Origin: Streptomyces filamentosus
GTDB taxonomy: Bacteria; Actinomycetota; Actinomycetes; Streptomycetales; Streptomycetaceae
Reading direction: 5' to 3'
DNA length: 64,000 nt
Assembly: GCF_014654895.1 (NCBI RefSeq)
Contig: NZ_BNBE01000003.1
Coordinates: 214,501-278,500, forward strand
A program made the position numbers and the translations under genes. Every line of letters starts with the position of its first letter. The stretch's first letter is position 1. Of this stretch, positions 13,912 through 21,448 are shown in pieces. Under the pieces are notes generated by a model. The model had not been told where the DNA came from and ran no database searches. It saw nothing but the letters and a program-made list of their open reading frames with translations.

Positions 13912-14973
13912 CTACAGGTCCAGGACGAGCTTCCCCCCGGCGCAGCGCGAGACGCAGATCAGCATCGAGCCCGCCCGCTCCGCGTCGGTGAGCAGCTCGT
14001 CCCGGTGGTCGACCTCGCCCGCCAGGACGGTCTGCCGGCAGGTGCCGCAGAAGCCCTGCGTGCAGGAGTACATGAGGCCCGGCACCTCCGGGCGCACCGC
14101 CTCCAGCACCGACTGGCCGGCGGCGACGGCCACCGTCCGCCCGGAGCGCCGGAGTTCCACCTCGAAGGGGGTGCCGCCGGCCGGGGCGAGCGCCGAGAAG
14201 CGCTCCAGGCGCGGGGTGCGTCCCTCCGGCAGCGCGGCGGACACGGCGTCCATCAGCCCGTCGGGACCGCAGCAGTAGACGAGCGTCTCGGCGGGCGTCT
14301 GCGCCAGGAACGACAGGTCCGGATACCCGGACTCGTCCTCCGCGACGACCGTCACGCGGTCCCCGCCGAGCCGGACGAGGTCCGCCAGGTACGGGATGGT
14401 GGCGCGGGACCGGCCGCAGAGGACCAGCCGCCAGTCCGCGCCCGCCGCCTCGGCGGCCCGCACCATCGGCAGGACCGGCGTGATCCCGATGCCGCCGGCG
14501 ACGAAGACGTACGCGGGGGCGGCGAGCAGCGGGAAGCGGTTGCGGGGCCCCCGGATCTCGATCTCGATGCCCTCGTGGAGCTGCTCGTGGACCTCGCGCG
14601 AGCCGCCCCGGCCGCCCCGCTCCTCCTCGACGAGCCGGGCCGCGATCCGGTAGACGTCCGGCTGCCCGGGGTCGCCGCAGAGCGAGTACTGCCGGACCTG
14701 GCCGGAGGGGAGGACGACGTCGATGTGGGCGCCGGGCTCCCAGGACGGCAGGCGCTCGCCCTCCAGGCGCAGTTCGACGACGCCCTCGGCGGGGACGGAC
14801 CGGCCGGTGACGAGCACCCGGCGCGGGACGGTCGCGCCGCGGCCGTAGCCGGACACCGGGGTCTCCAGGGACGGCATCGGCCACAGCGGCGCGCTCGTCA
14901 TCCGGGAGCGGACCGCCCGGCGGACCAGGAGCGCGGCGCCCGCGACGAGGGCGACGGTGGCGAACCGGGGCAT
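13912..14973 (-). CDS. ferredoxin-reductase-type oxidoreductase with C-terminal [2Fe-2S] domain
   Basis: 353 residues. A short N-terminal hydrophobic segment (VALVAGAALLVRRAV) is followed by an FAD-binding beta-barrel (RQYSLCGDP), an NAD-binding lobe (FVAGGIGITPVLPMVR; CCGPDGLM) and a plant-type ferredoxin domain with CTQGFCGTC (C-x4-C-x2-C) and a last Cys in MLICVSRC. This is the phthalate-dioxygenase-reductase layout: it passes electrons from NAD(P)H through FAD to the iron-sulfur cluster and an oxygenase partner. The ATG overlaps the stop of the upstream ExxH-protein gene by 1 bp, so that protein is its likely partner. Confidence 0.88.
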   Translation of the reverse strand: MPRFATVALVAGAALLVRRAVRSRMTSAPLWPMPSLETPVSGYGRGATVPRRVLVTGRSVPAEGVVELRLEGERLPSWEPGAHIDVVLPSGQVRQYSLCGDPGQPDVYRIAARLVEEERGGRGGSREVHEQLHEGIEIEIRGPRNRFPLLAAPAYVFVAGGIGITPVLPMVRAAEAAGADWRLVLCGRSRATIPYLADLVRLGGDRVTVVAEDESGYPDLSFLAQTPAETLVYCCGPDGLMDAVSAALPEGRTPRLERFSALAPAGGTPFEVELRRSGRTVAVAAGQSVLEAVRPEVPGLMYSCTQGFCGTCRQTVLAGEVDHRDELLTDAERAGSMLICVSRCAGGKLVLDL

Positions 14974-15857
14974 CAGCGGCCTCCGTTGGCGCCGGGGGAG
15001 GCGGCGAGGTAGGCCACGGCCTGCGCGGTGTCGCCCTCCTGGGAGGGGTGGTAGGCGCGGCTCAGGTAGCGGGGGATGGAGCGCAGCACGGCCGGGGTGG
15101 CGGGCAGCACGCCCTCGCGGCCCTTGCGGTAGAAGTCCGCCCAGGACGCCTTGGGGTCGAGCAGGCTGGGGTCGTTCTCCAGGAAGAAGCGGACCCCGCG
15201 CTGCCAGAGGAAGACCAGCGCGCCGAAGGCGAGCGCCCAGGTGCGGGCGCGGCGCCGGTAGCCGCCGTCGAGGTGCATGAAGAGCTCGAAGGCCACCGCC
15301 CGGTGCTCGACCTCCTCGGCGCCGTGCCAGCGCAGCAGGTCCATCATCATCGGGTCGGCGCCCCGCCGGTCCAGTTCCTCGGCGTTGAGCACCCAGTCGC
15401 CGAGGAAGGCGGTGTAGTGCTCGATCGCGGCGATCAGCGCGACCCGCTCCATCAGCCACCAGCGGCGGGCCCGGCCCGGCGGCAGCGTCCGGTCGCCGAG
15501 CAGCTTCTCGAAGAACCAGTCGACCTGCGCGGTGTACGGCGTCGGGTCGAGGCCCTGCGCGCGCAGGTGCGGCAGGACGTCGTCGTGCGCCTGGGAGTGC
15601 ACGGCCTCCTGGCCGATGAAGCCGATGACGTCCTCGCGCAGCCGGTCGTCGGTGATGTACGGCAGCGCCTGCTGGTAGACGTGCACGAACCACCGTTCCC
15701 CGGCGGGGAGCAGCAGGTGCAGCACGTTGATCGTGTGTGTGGTGAAGGGGTCGCCGGGTACCCAGTGGAGCGGGGTCTCCTGCCAGTCGAAGGCCACCTT
15801 GCGGGCCTTGAGCTCGACGTGTTCCGACGCCACCGGAGCAGGCTGCGTATTAGACAT
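14973..15857 (-). CDS. predicted metal-dependent hydrolase / diiron-type protein (PF10118-like)
   Basis: 294 residues from the ATG at 15857; a GTG 27 nt upstream is possible. Two ExxH-type motifs stand out, EAVHSQAH near residue 100 and EEVEHRAVAFE near residue 180, as in ferritin-like diiron proteins. The family is usually annotated as predicted metal-dependent hydrolase. Coupling to a [2Fe-2S] reductase gene suggests an oxygen- or electron-dependent reaction on a lipid-like substrate, but that is inference. A TACATT -10 box 7 nt before the ATG suggests a leaderless transcript and favours this start. Confidence 0.75.
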   Translation of the reverse strand: MSNTQPAPVASEHVELKARKVAFDWQETPLHWVPGDPFTTHTINVLHLLLPAGERWFVHVYQQALPYITDDRLREDVIGFIGQEAVHSQAHDDVLPHLRAQGLDPTPYTAQVDWFFEKLLGDRTLPPGRARRWWLMERVALIAAIEHYTAFLGDWVLNAEELDRRGADPMMMDLLRWHGAEEVEHRAVAFELFMHLDGGYRRRARTWALAFGALVFLWQRGVRFFLENDPSLLDPKASWADFYRKGREGVLPATPAVLRSIPRYLSRAYHPSQEGDTAQAVAYLAASPGANGGR

Positions 15858-15863
15858 GCCGTC

Positions 15864-15869
15864 AATGTA
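15864..15869 (-). promoter_or_regulatory. -10 box placing transcription start at the ATG (leaderless mRNA)
   Basis: TACATT on the minus strand, 7 nt before the ATG at 15857, with no ribosome site in between. The -35 is weak (TGTTCG at 17-bp spacing). Confidence 0.4.
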
Positions 15870-15930
15870 CTGAGGAGTAAGCACGGCGAACAGAGCCCTG
15901 CACGGGCTTTTTCACCCCGCGCGGGAGAGA

Positions 15931-15980
15931 CCGGGGGCGGTGCGGCGGCGACCCGGGGGACCGCCCCGGGCCGCCCCCGG
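15931..15980 (-). terminator. nested hairpins after the sigma-like membrane protein gene
   Basis: Just downstream of the stop at 15986. A 7-bp hairpin (CCCGGGG / CCCCGGG) lies inside a 10-bp outer pairing (CCGGGGGCGG with CCGCCCCCGG). A second short hairpin with a T-run on the plus strand lies at 15894-15912. Confidence 0.5.
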
Positions 15981-15985
15981 GGCCT

Positions 15986-18139
15986 TCACCGCAGGGCGGG
16001 CATCCGGCGGCCGTCCTCCAGGGTGGCGCTCAGCTCCGCGCGGGTGCCCGCCGCCGCCTTCGCGGCCAGGGCGGGACCGTCCGCGCGGGCCGTCACCGCG
16101 CCCGTCACCGCCACCGACGCCACGTCGGGACCGCCCGCCGCCAGCACGTACCAGCCGCCGCCCGGCGCCTGCCACAGCGCGCCCGCCAGCACCCTCGGCT
16201 CCCGCACCCCGCACGCCGGGGCGTCCTGGGCACGGGCGGCGAGCGCGGCCGGCGCCTTCCGGTCCGGCGGCAGGAACTGCGCGAGCACCCGGGGGCCCGT
16301 GCCCCGCCAGGTCTCCGCCCGGGTGCACACCCAGGCCGCCCGCCCCGCCCCCTCCGGCAGCGTCTGCCGGGCGAACCGCCAGGCCCGCACCGACCGCACC
16401 CCCTGCCCGAGGACCGTCGACATCTGACAGGCCGTCCGCGCCCACACCGCCCGCGCCTCGCGGCCCGTCGCGTCCACCGGCGCCCCGGGCGGACCCCACA
16501 GCAGCCGGGCGGGCAGCAGCTCGCCGAGGTCGCCCAGGACCCGGCTGCCGGAGTCGTCCTCCAGCTGGAGGGTGTTCCACCGCTCGCACTCCCTCGCGAG
16601 CGCGGGGCTGGGCACGGCGTCGGTCACCCCGTGCGCGTCCCGCCCCAGCGCCCACGGCTCCTTCCCGGGCATCAGCAGGTCCCGTACGGAGGCGCCGGTC
16701 ACCCAGGGCGCGGTGAGGTAGCGCACGTTGCCGTCCGCGCGGGACACGACGACGGCCTCCGCCTCGGGGCCCTCCGCCGCGTCCGCGCGGGCGAAGTCCA
16801 GCGCCGCGCCCGCGGTGCCCGCCACCGGCTCGGCGTACCGCACGACCCGCAGCCCGTCGTGGAGGAGCACCACCCTGGTCCCGTCCACCCGCCCCGCGAA
16901 GAGGAGCTGGGGCGGCCCCATCGGCGGCCCGACCGGAGTCCCCGGCGTCGCCGAGGACTCCACCGCCCCGCCGGGCCGCGCCCACACCGCCAGCGCCCGC
17001 CGCAGCAGCGCCGCGTCCCCCACGAGGTCCCCGCGCGCGGGCCACACCGAGAAGTCCCGCCGCACCGCCCCCGGCCACACGGCCGGCCCGACCCGCTTCA
17101 CCGCGGCCGGGTCGAGCGCGGCCTCGGCGGCGGGGTTGCGGGCGTAACTGGGCGCCGCAGCACCGTTTCTGCCCCAGCCGTCGCCGGGCAGCCCGAGCAG
17201 CGTCCCGCACACCAGCAGCGCCGCCGCGCCCACCAGCACCGCCCGTCCGTGCTGCCGCCGGCGCAGCAGGTCGCCGGGCCGCGCCTGGAGGGTGCACGGG
17301 TCGAACTCCGCCGATTCGAGCAGCGAGGCACCACTGAGCCGCCGCCCGGCGGGACCGCCGTCCGGGGCTGCTTCCGGGGGCGGGCCCGTGCCCGCGTTCG
17401 CGCCCGTGTCCCCGATCGCTCCCCCGGTCGCTTCCGCGGTCGCTTCCGGCGGCGGGGGAGCGGTGGCGTGACGGCTCCGGCCGGGGCCGGCCTGCTCCGC
17501 CACCCGCTCGGGGCGCTCGCCGCCGCGCGGGGCCCGCGCCTCCTCCCGCGCCTCCGGGTCCTCCCCTTCCGGCCCGTCCTCCAGGCCGGCCAGCTCGGCG
17601 AGGGCGGACTCCGGGTCCTCGGCCCCCACCGAGGCGAGCACCCGCAGGACCTCCGCGTCGCCCTGCCGCTCCAGGCCGCGCAGCACGTACGCGGCGCGGG
17701 CCGGGCCGGAGAGGCGGGAGAGCAGCTGGTCCAGGGCGAGTTCGTCCGCCCCGCCGGCCCGGGGGTAGAGCCTCAGCCCCCACACCTGCGGCAGCAGCGG
17801 CGGCAGTTGCGCGCGCCGCGGCACCGCGAGTCGCCGCAGCGGCCGGCCGGCCACCAGCGCCTGCCGCAGCACCTCGCCCCGTACGTACGCGTACCCGGGG
17901 TCCACCGCGTCCTCGGGCCGCCGGGGTTCGGGCACGGCGGGCCCCGGCACCCGGCGGCGCGGCAGCGCCCGCTGGACCAGCGCGTGCGCGGTCAGCACCC
18001 GCCGGCTGCGGCCCATCGTCGGCGGCAGGACCAGATAGGCGATGCGCACGAGGCGCGGATAGCGCTCGACGAGGGCGGCCTCGGCCTGCTCGACGTCGAC
18101 GGGGCCCACGGGCGAGGGAACGAGATCCTGGGTGCTCAC
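15986..18139 (-). CDS. membrane protein with degenerate sigma-factor-like N-terminus
   Basis: 717 residues from GTG. Residues about 15-170 look like a decayed ECF sigma factor: YPRLVRIAYLVLP and ALVQRALP recall region 2, while LLSRLSGPARAAYVLRGLERQGDAEVLRVL recalls region 4. Conserved promoter-contact residues are not obvious. A charged, Pro/Glu-rich linker follows, then one membrane segment (AVLVGAAALLVCGTLLGLP near residue 315) and about 380 residues that would lie outside the cell. No enzyme motif was recognised. It may have become a membrane regulator or structural protein. Confidence 0.7.
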   Translation of the reverse strand: MSTQDLVPSPVGPVDVEQAEAALVERYPRLVRIAYLVLPPTMGRSRRVLTAHALVQRALPRRRVPGPAVPEPRRPEDAVDPGYAYVRGEVLRQALVAGRPLRRLAVPRRAQLPPLLPQVWGLRLYPRAGGADELALDQLLSRLSGPARAAYVLRGLERQGDAEVLRVLASVGAEDPESALAELAGLEDGPEGEDPEAREEARAPRGGERPERVAEQAGPGRSRHATAPPPPEATAEATGGAIGDTGANAGTGPPPEAAPDGGPAGRRLSGASLLESAEFDPCTLQARPGDLLRRRQHGRAVLVGAAALLVCGTLLGLPGDGWGRNGAAAPSYARNPAAEAALDPAAVKRVGPAVWPGAVRRDFSVWPARGDLVGDAALLRRALAVWARPGGAVESSATPGTPVGPPMGPPQLLFAGRVDGTRVVLLHDGLRVVRYAEPVAGTAGAALDFARADAAEGPEAEAVVVSRADGNVRYLTAPWVTGASVRDLLMPGKEPWALGRDAHGVTDAVPSPALARECERWNTLQLEDDSGSRVLGDLGELLPARLLWGPPGAPVDATGREARAVWARTACQMSTVLGQGVRSVRAWRFARQTLPEGAGRAAWVCTRAETWRGTGPRVLAQFLPPDRKAPAALAARAQDAPACGVREPRVLAGALWQAPGGGWYVLAAGGPDVASVAVTGAVTARADGPALAAKAAAGTRAELSATLEDGRRMPALR

Positions 18140-18293
18140 GTTCAGCAGAACGAGCGATTCTTCCGATGGTCACCCCGGCGGGGATCCGGCGGGGGCCCGG
18201 CGAGGTGCCACGCGGGCGCCGTGCGGTGCGCGGTGAGGCGTGCCGTACGGGGCGTGGTCCGGTGTGCCGTGCGGGTCCTTCCCCGGCCGCGCC

Positions 18294-19094
18294 TCAGGCC
18301 GCGTACACCGTCAGCCGCTCCCTGACCAGGTCGGCGAGGTCGTCCGGGACGCCGAGGCCGTCGCGCACGTACGCCTCCATCGACCCGTGCCGGTCCGCGA
18401 CCTCCTCCAGCGCCGCGTCCAGGTACTCCGGGAGCACCCCGACCATCGCGAGCACCAGATCGGGGTCGCCGCCCTGGGTGACGAAACCCTCGATCATCGG
18501 CGCGAACGCCTGCCGCACCGCCGGGTTCACCGCCAGGTACTCCTCCCGTACGGTCGTCTCGTCCGCCCCGAGCAGCGAGAGCAGCACCGTCGCCGCCCAG
18601 CCCGTGCGGTCCTTGCCCGCCGTGCAGTGGAAGAGCAGCGGCCCCGCGCCCGGCGTGCCCAGCTCGGCCAGGAGCGCCCGGTAGGAGGCGCGGGCCGAGT
18701 CGCTGGTGACGAAGGCGCGGTAGGTGCGCCGCATCGCCTCGTGGATCCGGCCGCCGCCGAGGTGCTGCTCGGCGAGGGCCGGATCGGCGAGGAGCGTCTT
18801 GAGCCGCGCGGCCGGCGGGAGCCCGCTCGCCGCCAGGTGGTCGGCGAGCACGTCCGCCACGAGCACCCGCGTCCCGTCCGGGAGCAGGTCGGGCCGCTCC
18901 GTCCGCTCGGCCTCGGTCCGCAGGTCGACGACGGTGCGCAGGCCGAGCCCGGACACGAGCGCCTCCGCCGGGTCCAGCCGGTCGAGCTGCCCGGAGCGCA
19001 GCACCAGGCCGGAGCGCACGGACCGCCCGCCGCCCAGCGGCAGGCCGCCGAGGTCCCGGAGGTTGGCCACGGAGACGGCGGGTATCGCGGGCAT
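18294..19094 (-). CDS. protein-tyrosine/serine phosphatase (IphP-type)
   Basis: 266 residues. The phosphatase loop is LLFHCTAGKDRTGWAA, with nucleophile C157 and R163 (C-x5-R). The N-terminal NLRDLGGLPLGGGRSVRSG and VDLRTEAER segments are the family hallmarks. It should hydrolyse phosphotyrosine (possibly also phosphoserine) and is cytoplasmic. A GGAGGAG ribosome site lies 9 nt before the ATG. No kinase gene is adjacent. Confidence 0.92.
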   Translation of the reverse strand: MPAIPAVSVANLRDLGGLPLGGGRSVRSGLVLRSGQLDRLDPAEALVSGLGLRTVVDLRTEAERTERPDLLPDGTRVLVADVLADHLAASGLPPAARLKTLLADPALAEQHLGGGRIHEAMRRTYRAFVTSDSARASYRALLAELGTPGAGPLLFHCTAGKDRTGWAATVLLSLLGADETTVREEYLAVNPAVRQAFAPMIEGFVTQGGDPDLVLAMVGVLPEYLDAALEEVADRHGSMEAYVRDGLGVPDDLADLVRERLTVYAA

Positions 19095-19187
19095 GGGGTC
19101 GGGCTCCTCCCGTCGTGCGGTTCTCCCCCGACCGTATGCGCCCCCGGTCCGCTCGGCACCACGAGCCGGGCCCCCTCCGGGACCCGG

Positions 19188-19775
19188 TCACGGAAGGTAC
19201 TTGTAGCCGACCCGTCGCACGGTCTGGATCGCGTGGCGGTGCTCGGCGCCCAGCTTGCGCCGCAGCCGGGCCACGTGGACGTCGACGGTGCGGCCGTCGC
19301 CCACGTGCCCGTAGCCCCACACCGTCTGCACCAGCTGGTCGCGGGTGTGCACCCGGTGCGGGTGGGCCACGAGGTGGGCCAGCAGCTCGAACTCCAGGTA
19401 CGTCAGGTCGAGCGCCCGCCCGTCGACGGTCGCGATCCGCCGCTCGCCGTCGATGCCGACGGGCCCCTCGGCGACGACCGGGCCGTCGGCCGGTCCCGCG
19501 GCGGGGGAGGGGACGGGGGAGGGCGGGGCGAGGGGCGAGGGCAGCGGTACGGGCGGATGCTCCTCGGCGGGCAGCAGCACCAGGTATCCGACCATCGGCG
19601 GGCGGCCCGGCAGCGTGGGCAGCGCGTGCGGCGGGGCCGGCAGGAGCGTGGCGCCCGGCGGCAGGAAGTCGGCGACCCGGGCGAGGCCCGCGATCTCGTC
19701 GCGGGCGACGGCGCGCAGCCGGGGACGCTGGTGGGGAGCGGCGAACGGGGTGGCGGCGGTCTGGGTGTGGGCCAT
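19188..19775 (-). CDS. OmpR-type winged-helix regulator without a receiver domain
   Basis: 195 residues. Only the C-terminal 95 or so are a Trans_reg_C winged helix: LDLTYLEFELLAHLVAHPHR, then VWGYGHVGDGRTVDVHVARLRRKLG and VRRVGYKYLP. The N-terminal half lacks the Asp/Lys residues of a receiver and is Pro/Ala-rich, so it is not a standard phosphorylated response regulator. No histidine kinase is nearby. It may act constitutively or bind a ligand. It lies about 450 bp downstream of glnII on the same strand but is separated from it by a terminator. Confidence 0.85.
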   Translation of the reverse strand: MAHTQTAATPFAAPHQRPRLRAVARDEIAGLARVADFLPPGATLLPAPPHALPTLPGRPPMVGYLVLLPAEEHPPVPLPSPLAPPSPVPSPAAGPADGPVVAEGPVGIDGERRIATVDGRALDLTYLEFELLAHLVAHPHRVHTRDQLVQTVWGYGHVGDGRTVDVHVARLRRKLGAEHRHAIQTVRRVGYKYLP

Positions 19776-19876
19776 GGGAGGTCAGCTCTTTCGCGCGAGT
19801 GGACGGACGGACGGGCGTCGAACGTCATGCGCGTCGGCCGAAGGCCGGGGGACCGGACACGTCTCCGGTCGAGGCT

Positions 19877-19999
19877 TTAGAGGGCCGACGCGTTCCCCAC
19901 GCGCCGACAGCACCGATCGAAGTCGTGGTGCTGGCGGGAAGGCCAGAAGGGCTCGAGGTCGGGGCGACCCGTCGCGGTGTCCTTCTTCATGCTGGCCAT
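19877..19999 (-). CDS. possible 40-residue small protein
   Basis: Reads MASMKKDTATGRPDLEPFW and onward, with His/Asp/Arg and a CC pair near the end, and stops at TAA. It lies in the otherwise gene-free stretch between glnII and the winged-helix gene. The sequence just before the ATG is unusually AT-rich (TTTAATAGGGAT), which fits expression signals, although the ribosome site is weak. I could not assign a function. It could be non-coding. Confidence 0.4.
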   Translation of the reverse strand: MASMKKDTATGRPDLEPFWPSRQHHDFDRCCRRVGNASAL

Positions 20000-20174
20000 A
20001 TCCCTATTAAAGCAGGAGGGAACGGCTCCGGGCAGCCATCGTCCGGTCAACGCCCCTTCCGTCCCACTCTCTGGACACTCCCTCAGCTCACCGGCCCTCA
20101 CCGGCCCCACGCGTCACGGAAGGGCGCGGAAGGGGGGAAACGCCTCGGGTGCGCGGAAGGGGCTTCGGGCACGC
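20000..20174. other. gene-free stretch with GCGGAAGGGG repeats
   Basis: Together with 19776-19876 this makes about 450 bp between the winged-helix gene and glnII holding only the small candidate gene and the glnII terminator. Three GCGGAAGGGG-like copies lie near 20129, 20153 and 20173. The last one is part of the terminator stem. Confidence 0.4.
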
Positions 20175-20214
20175 GGAAGGGGCGCCCACCGCGTCGGCGG
20201 TGGGCGCCCCTTCC
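20175..20214 (-). terminator. strong terminator of glnII
   Basis: A perfect 18-bp stem (20175-20192 with 20197-20214) and a GTCG loop, 15 nt after the glnII stop. Confidence 0.85.
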
Positions 20215-20229
20215 CCGGGTGCGGGCGGA

Positions 20230-21261
20230 TCAGACCTGGCCGGCCTTCTCCAGGGCCTCGCAGCAGGTGTCCACGATGAGGCGGGTCACCACGTACGGGT
20301 CCACGTTCGCGTTCGGACGGCGGTCCTCGATGTAGCCCTTCTGGTCCTGCTCGACCTGCCACGGGATGCGGACCGAGGCGCCGCGGTCGGAGACGCCGTA
20401 GGAGTAGCGGTCCCACGGGGCGGTCTCGTGCAGACCGGTCAGGCGCTCGTCGATGCCGGCGCCGTAGTTCTTGACGTGGTCGAGCGGCTTCGAGCCCTCG
20501 CCCAGCGACTCGCACGCGGTGATGATCGCGTCGTAACCCTCGCGCATCGCCTTCGTGGAGAAGTTGGTGTGCGCGCCGGCGCCGTTCCAGTCGCCCTTGA
20601 CCGGCTTCGGGTCGAGGGTCGCGGAGACGTTGAAGTCCTCGGCCGTGCGGTAGAGCAGCCAGCGGGCGATCCACAGCTGGTCGGAGACCTCCAGCGGGGA
20701 CAGCGGGCCGACCTGGAACTCCCACTGGCCGGGCATGACCTCGGCGTTGATGCCGGAGATGCCCAGGCCCGCCGTGAGGCAGTTCTCCAGGTGCGCCTCG
20801 ACGATCGGACGGCCGTGGATCTCGTCCACGCCGACGCCGCAGTAGTAGCCGCCCTGCGGGGCCGGGAAGCCGTTGACCGGGAAGCCCAGCGGACGGGTGC
20901 CCTCGAAGAAGGTGTACTCCTGCTCGATGCCGAAGATCGGCTCCTGGGAGCCGTACTTCGCGGCGACCTCGGCGAGCGCGGCACGCGTGTTGGACTCGTG
21001 CGGCGTCATGTCCGTGTTCAGGACCTCGCACAGCACCAGGATGTCGTCGCCGCCGCGGATCGGGTCCGGGCAGGAGAAGACCGGCTTGAGGACGCGGTCC
21101 GACGCGTGGCCCTTGGCCTGGTTGGTGCTGGAACCGTCGAAGCCCCAGATCGGCAGCTCCGCCAGCGGCAGGACCTCGCCCGCGATGATCTTCGTCTTGG
21201 AGCGAAGCTTCGCGGTCGGCTCGGTGCCGTCGATCCAGATGTACTCAGCCTTGAAGGTCAC
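20230..21261 (-). CDS. glnII: glutamine synthetase type II
   Basis: 343 residues from GTG with AAGGA 7 nt upstream. This is the short eukaryote-like GSII: starts MTFKAEYIWIDGTEPT and has LPIWGFDGSSTNQA, EQEYTFFEGTRPLGFP, and NGAGAHTNFSTKAMR with the ATP-site NGAGAH signature. It makes glutamine from glutamate, ammonium and ATP. GSII lacks the adenylylation loop of GlnA, so control should be mainly transcriptional. A four-box GlnR site lies about 150 bp upstream. Confidence 0.97.
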   Translation of the reverse strand: MTFKAEYIWIDGTEPTAKLRSKTKIIAGEVLPLAELPIWGFDGSSTNQAKGHASDRVLKPVFSCPDPIRGGDDILVLCEVLNTDMTPHESNTRAALAEVAAKYGSQEPIFGIEQEYTFFEGTRPLGFPVNGFPAPQGGYYCGVGVDEIHGRPIVEAHLENCLTAGLGISGINAEVMPGQWEFQVGPLSPLEVSDQLWIARWLLYRTAEDFNVSATLDPKPVKGDWNGAGAHTNFSTKAMREGYDAIITACESLGEGSKPLDHVKNYGAGIDERLTGLHETAPWDRYSYGVSDRGASVRIPWQVEQDQKGYIEDRRPNANVDPYVVTRLIVDTCCEALEKAGQV

Positions 21262-21410
21262 GGGGTCATCCTTAGGGCGTGGCGTGCTGCTGCGGGTCTC
21301 CGCGGCGGCTCGCGACGCTGCGAGAAGCTGCGGGCGGCGCCGAACGCCCGGCCGGGGCCCGGCCTGCCGTCTGTGACGCCTTTCGTGTGACCGCAGCTTC
21401 GCAACACGGG

Positions 21411-21448
21411 ATTTCCCTTCGGTTGCCCGTTTGTGAACCCCGTGTTAC
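21411..21448 (-). promoter_or_regulatory. GlnR binding site upstream of glnII
   Basis: Read on the minus strand: GTAAC-n6-TTCAC-n6-GCAAC-n6-GAAAT. Spacing is exactly that of the known Streptomyces GlnR a1-b1-a2-b2 box (gTnAc/GaAAc). GlnR activates glnII and glnA under nitrogen limitation. The first b half-site is the weakest. The site lies about 150 bp before the start codon and close to the convergent-side gene end at 21449. Confidence 0.75.

Noticed and set aside
15894-15912. AGCCC-N5-GGGCTTTTT as a plus-strand intrinsic terminator
   Set aside because: No plus-strand gene lies upstream; the stem is only 5 bp. It may be incidental in the leader region of the minus-strand gene.
18140-18293. 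GTGCGGTGCG-type repeats as a functional element
   Set aside because: Irregular low-complexity GC sequence with no fixed unit; likely composition only.
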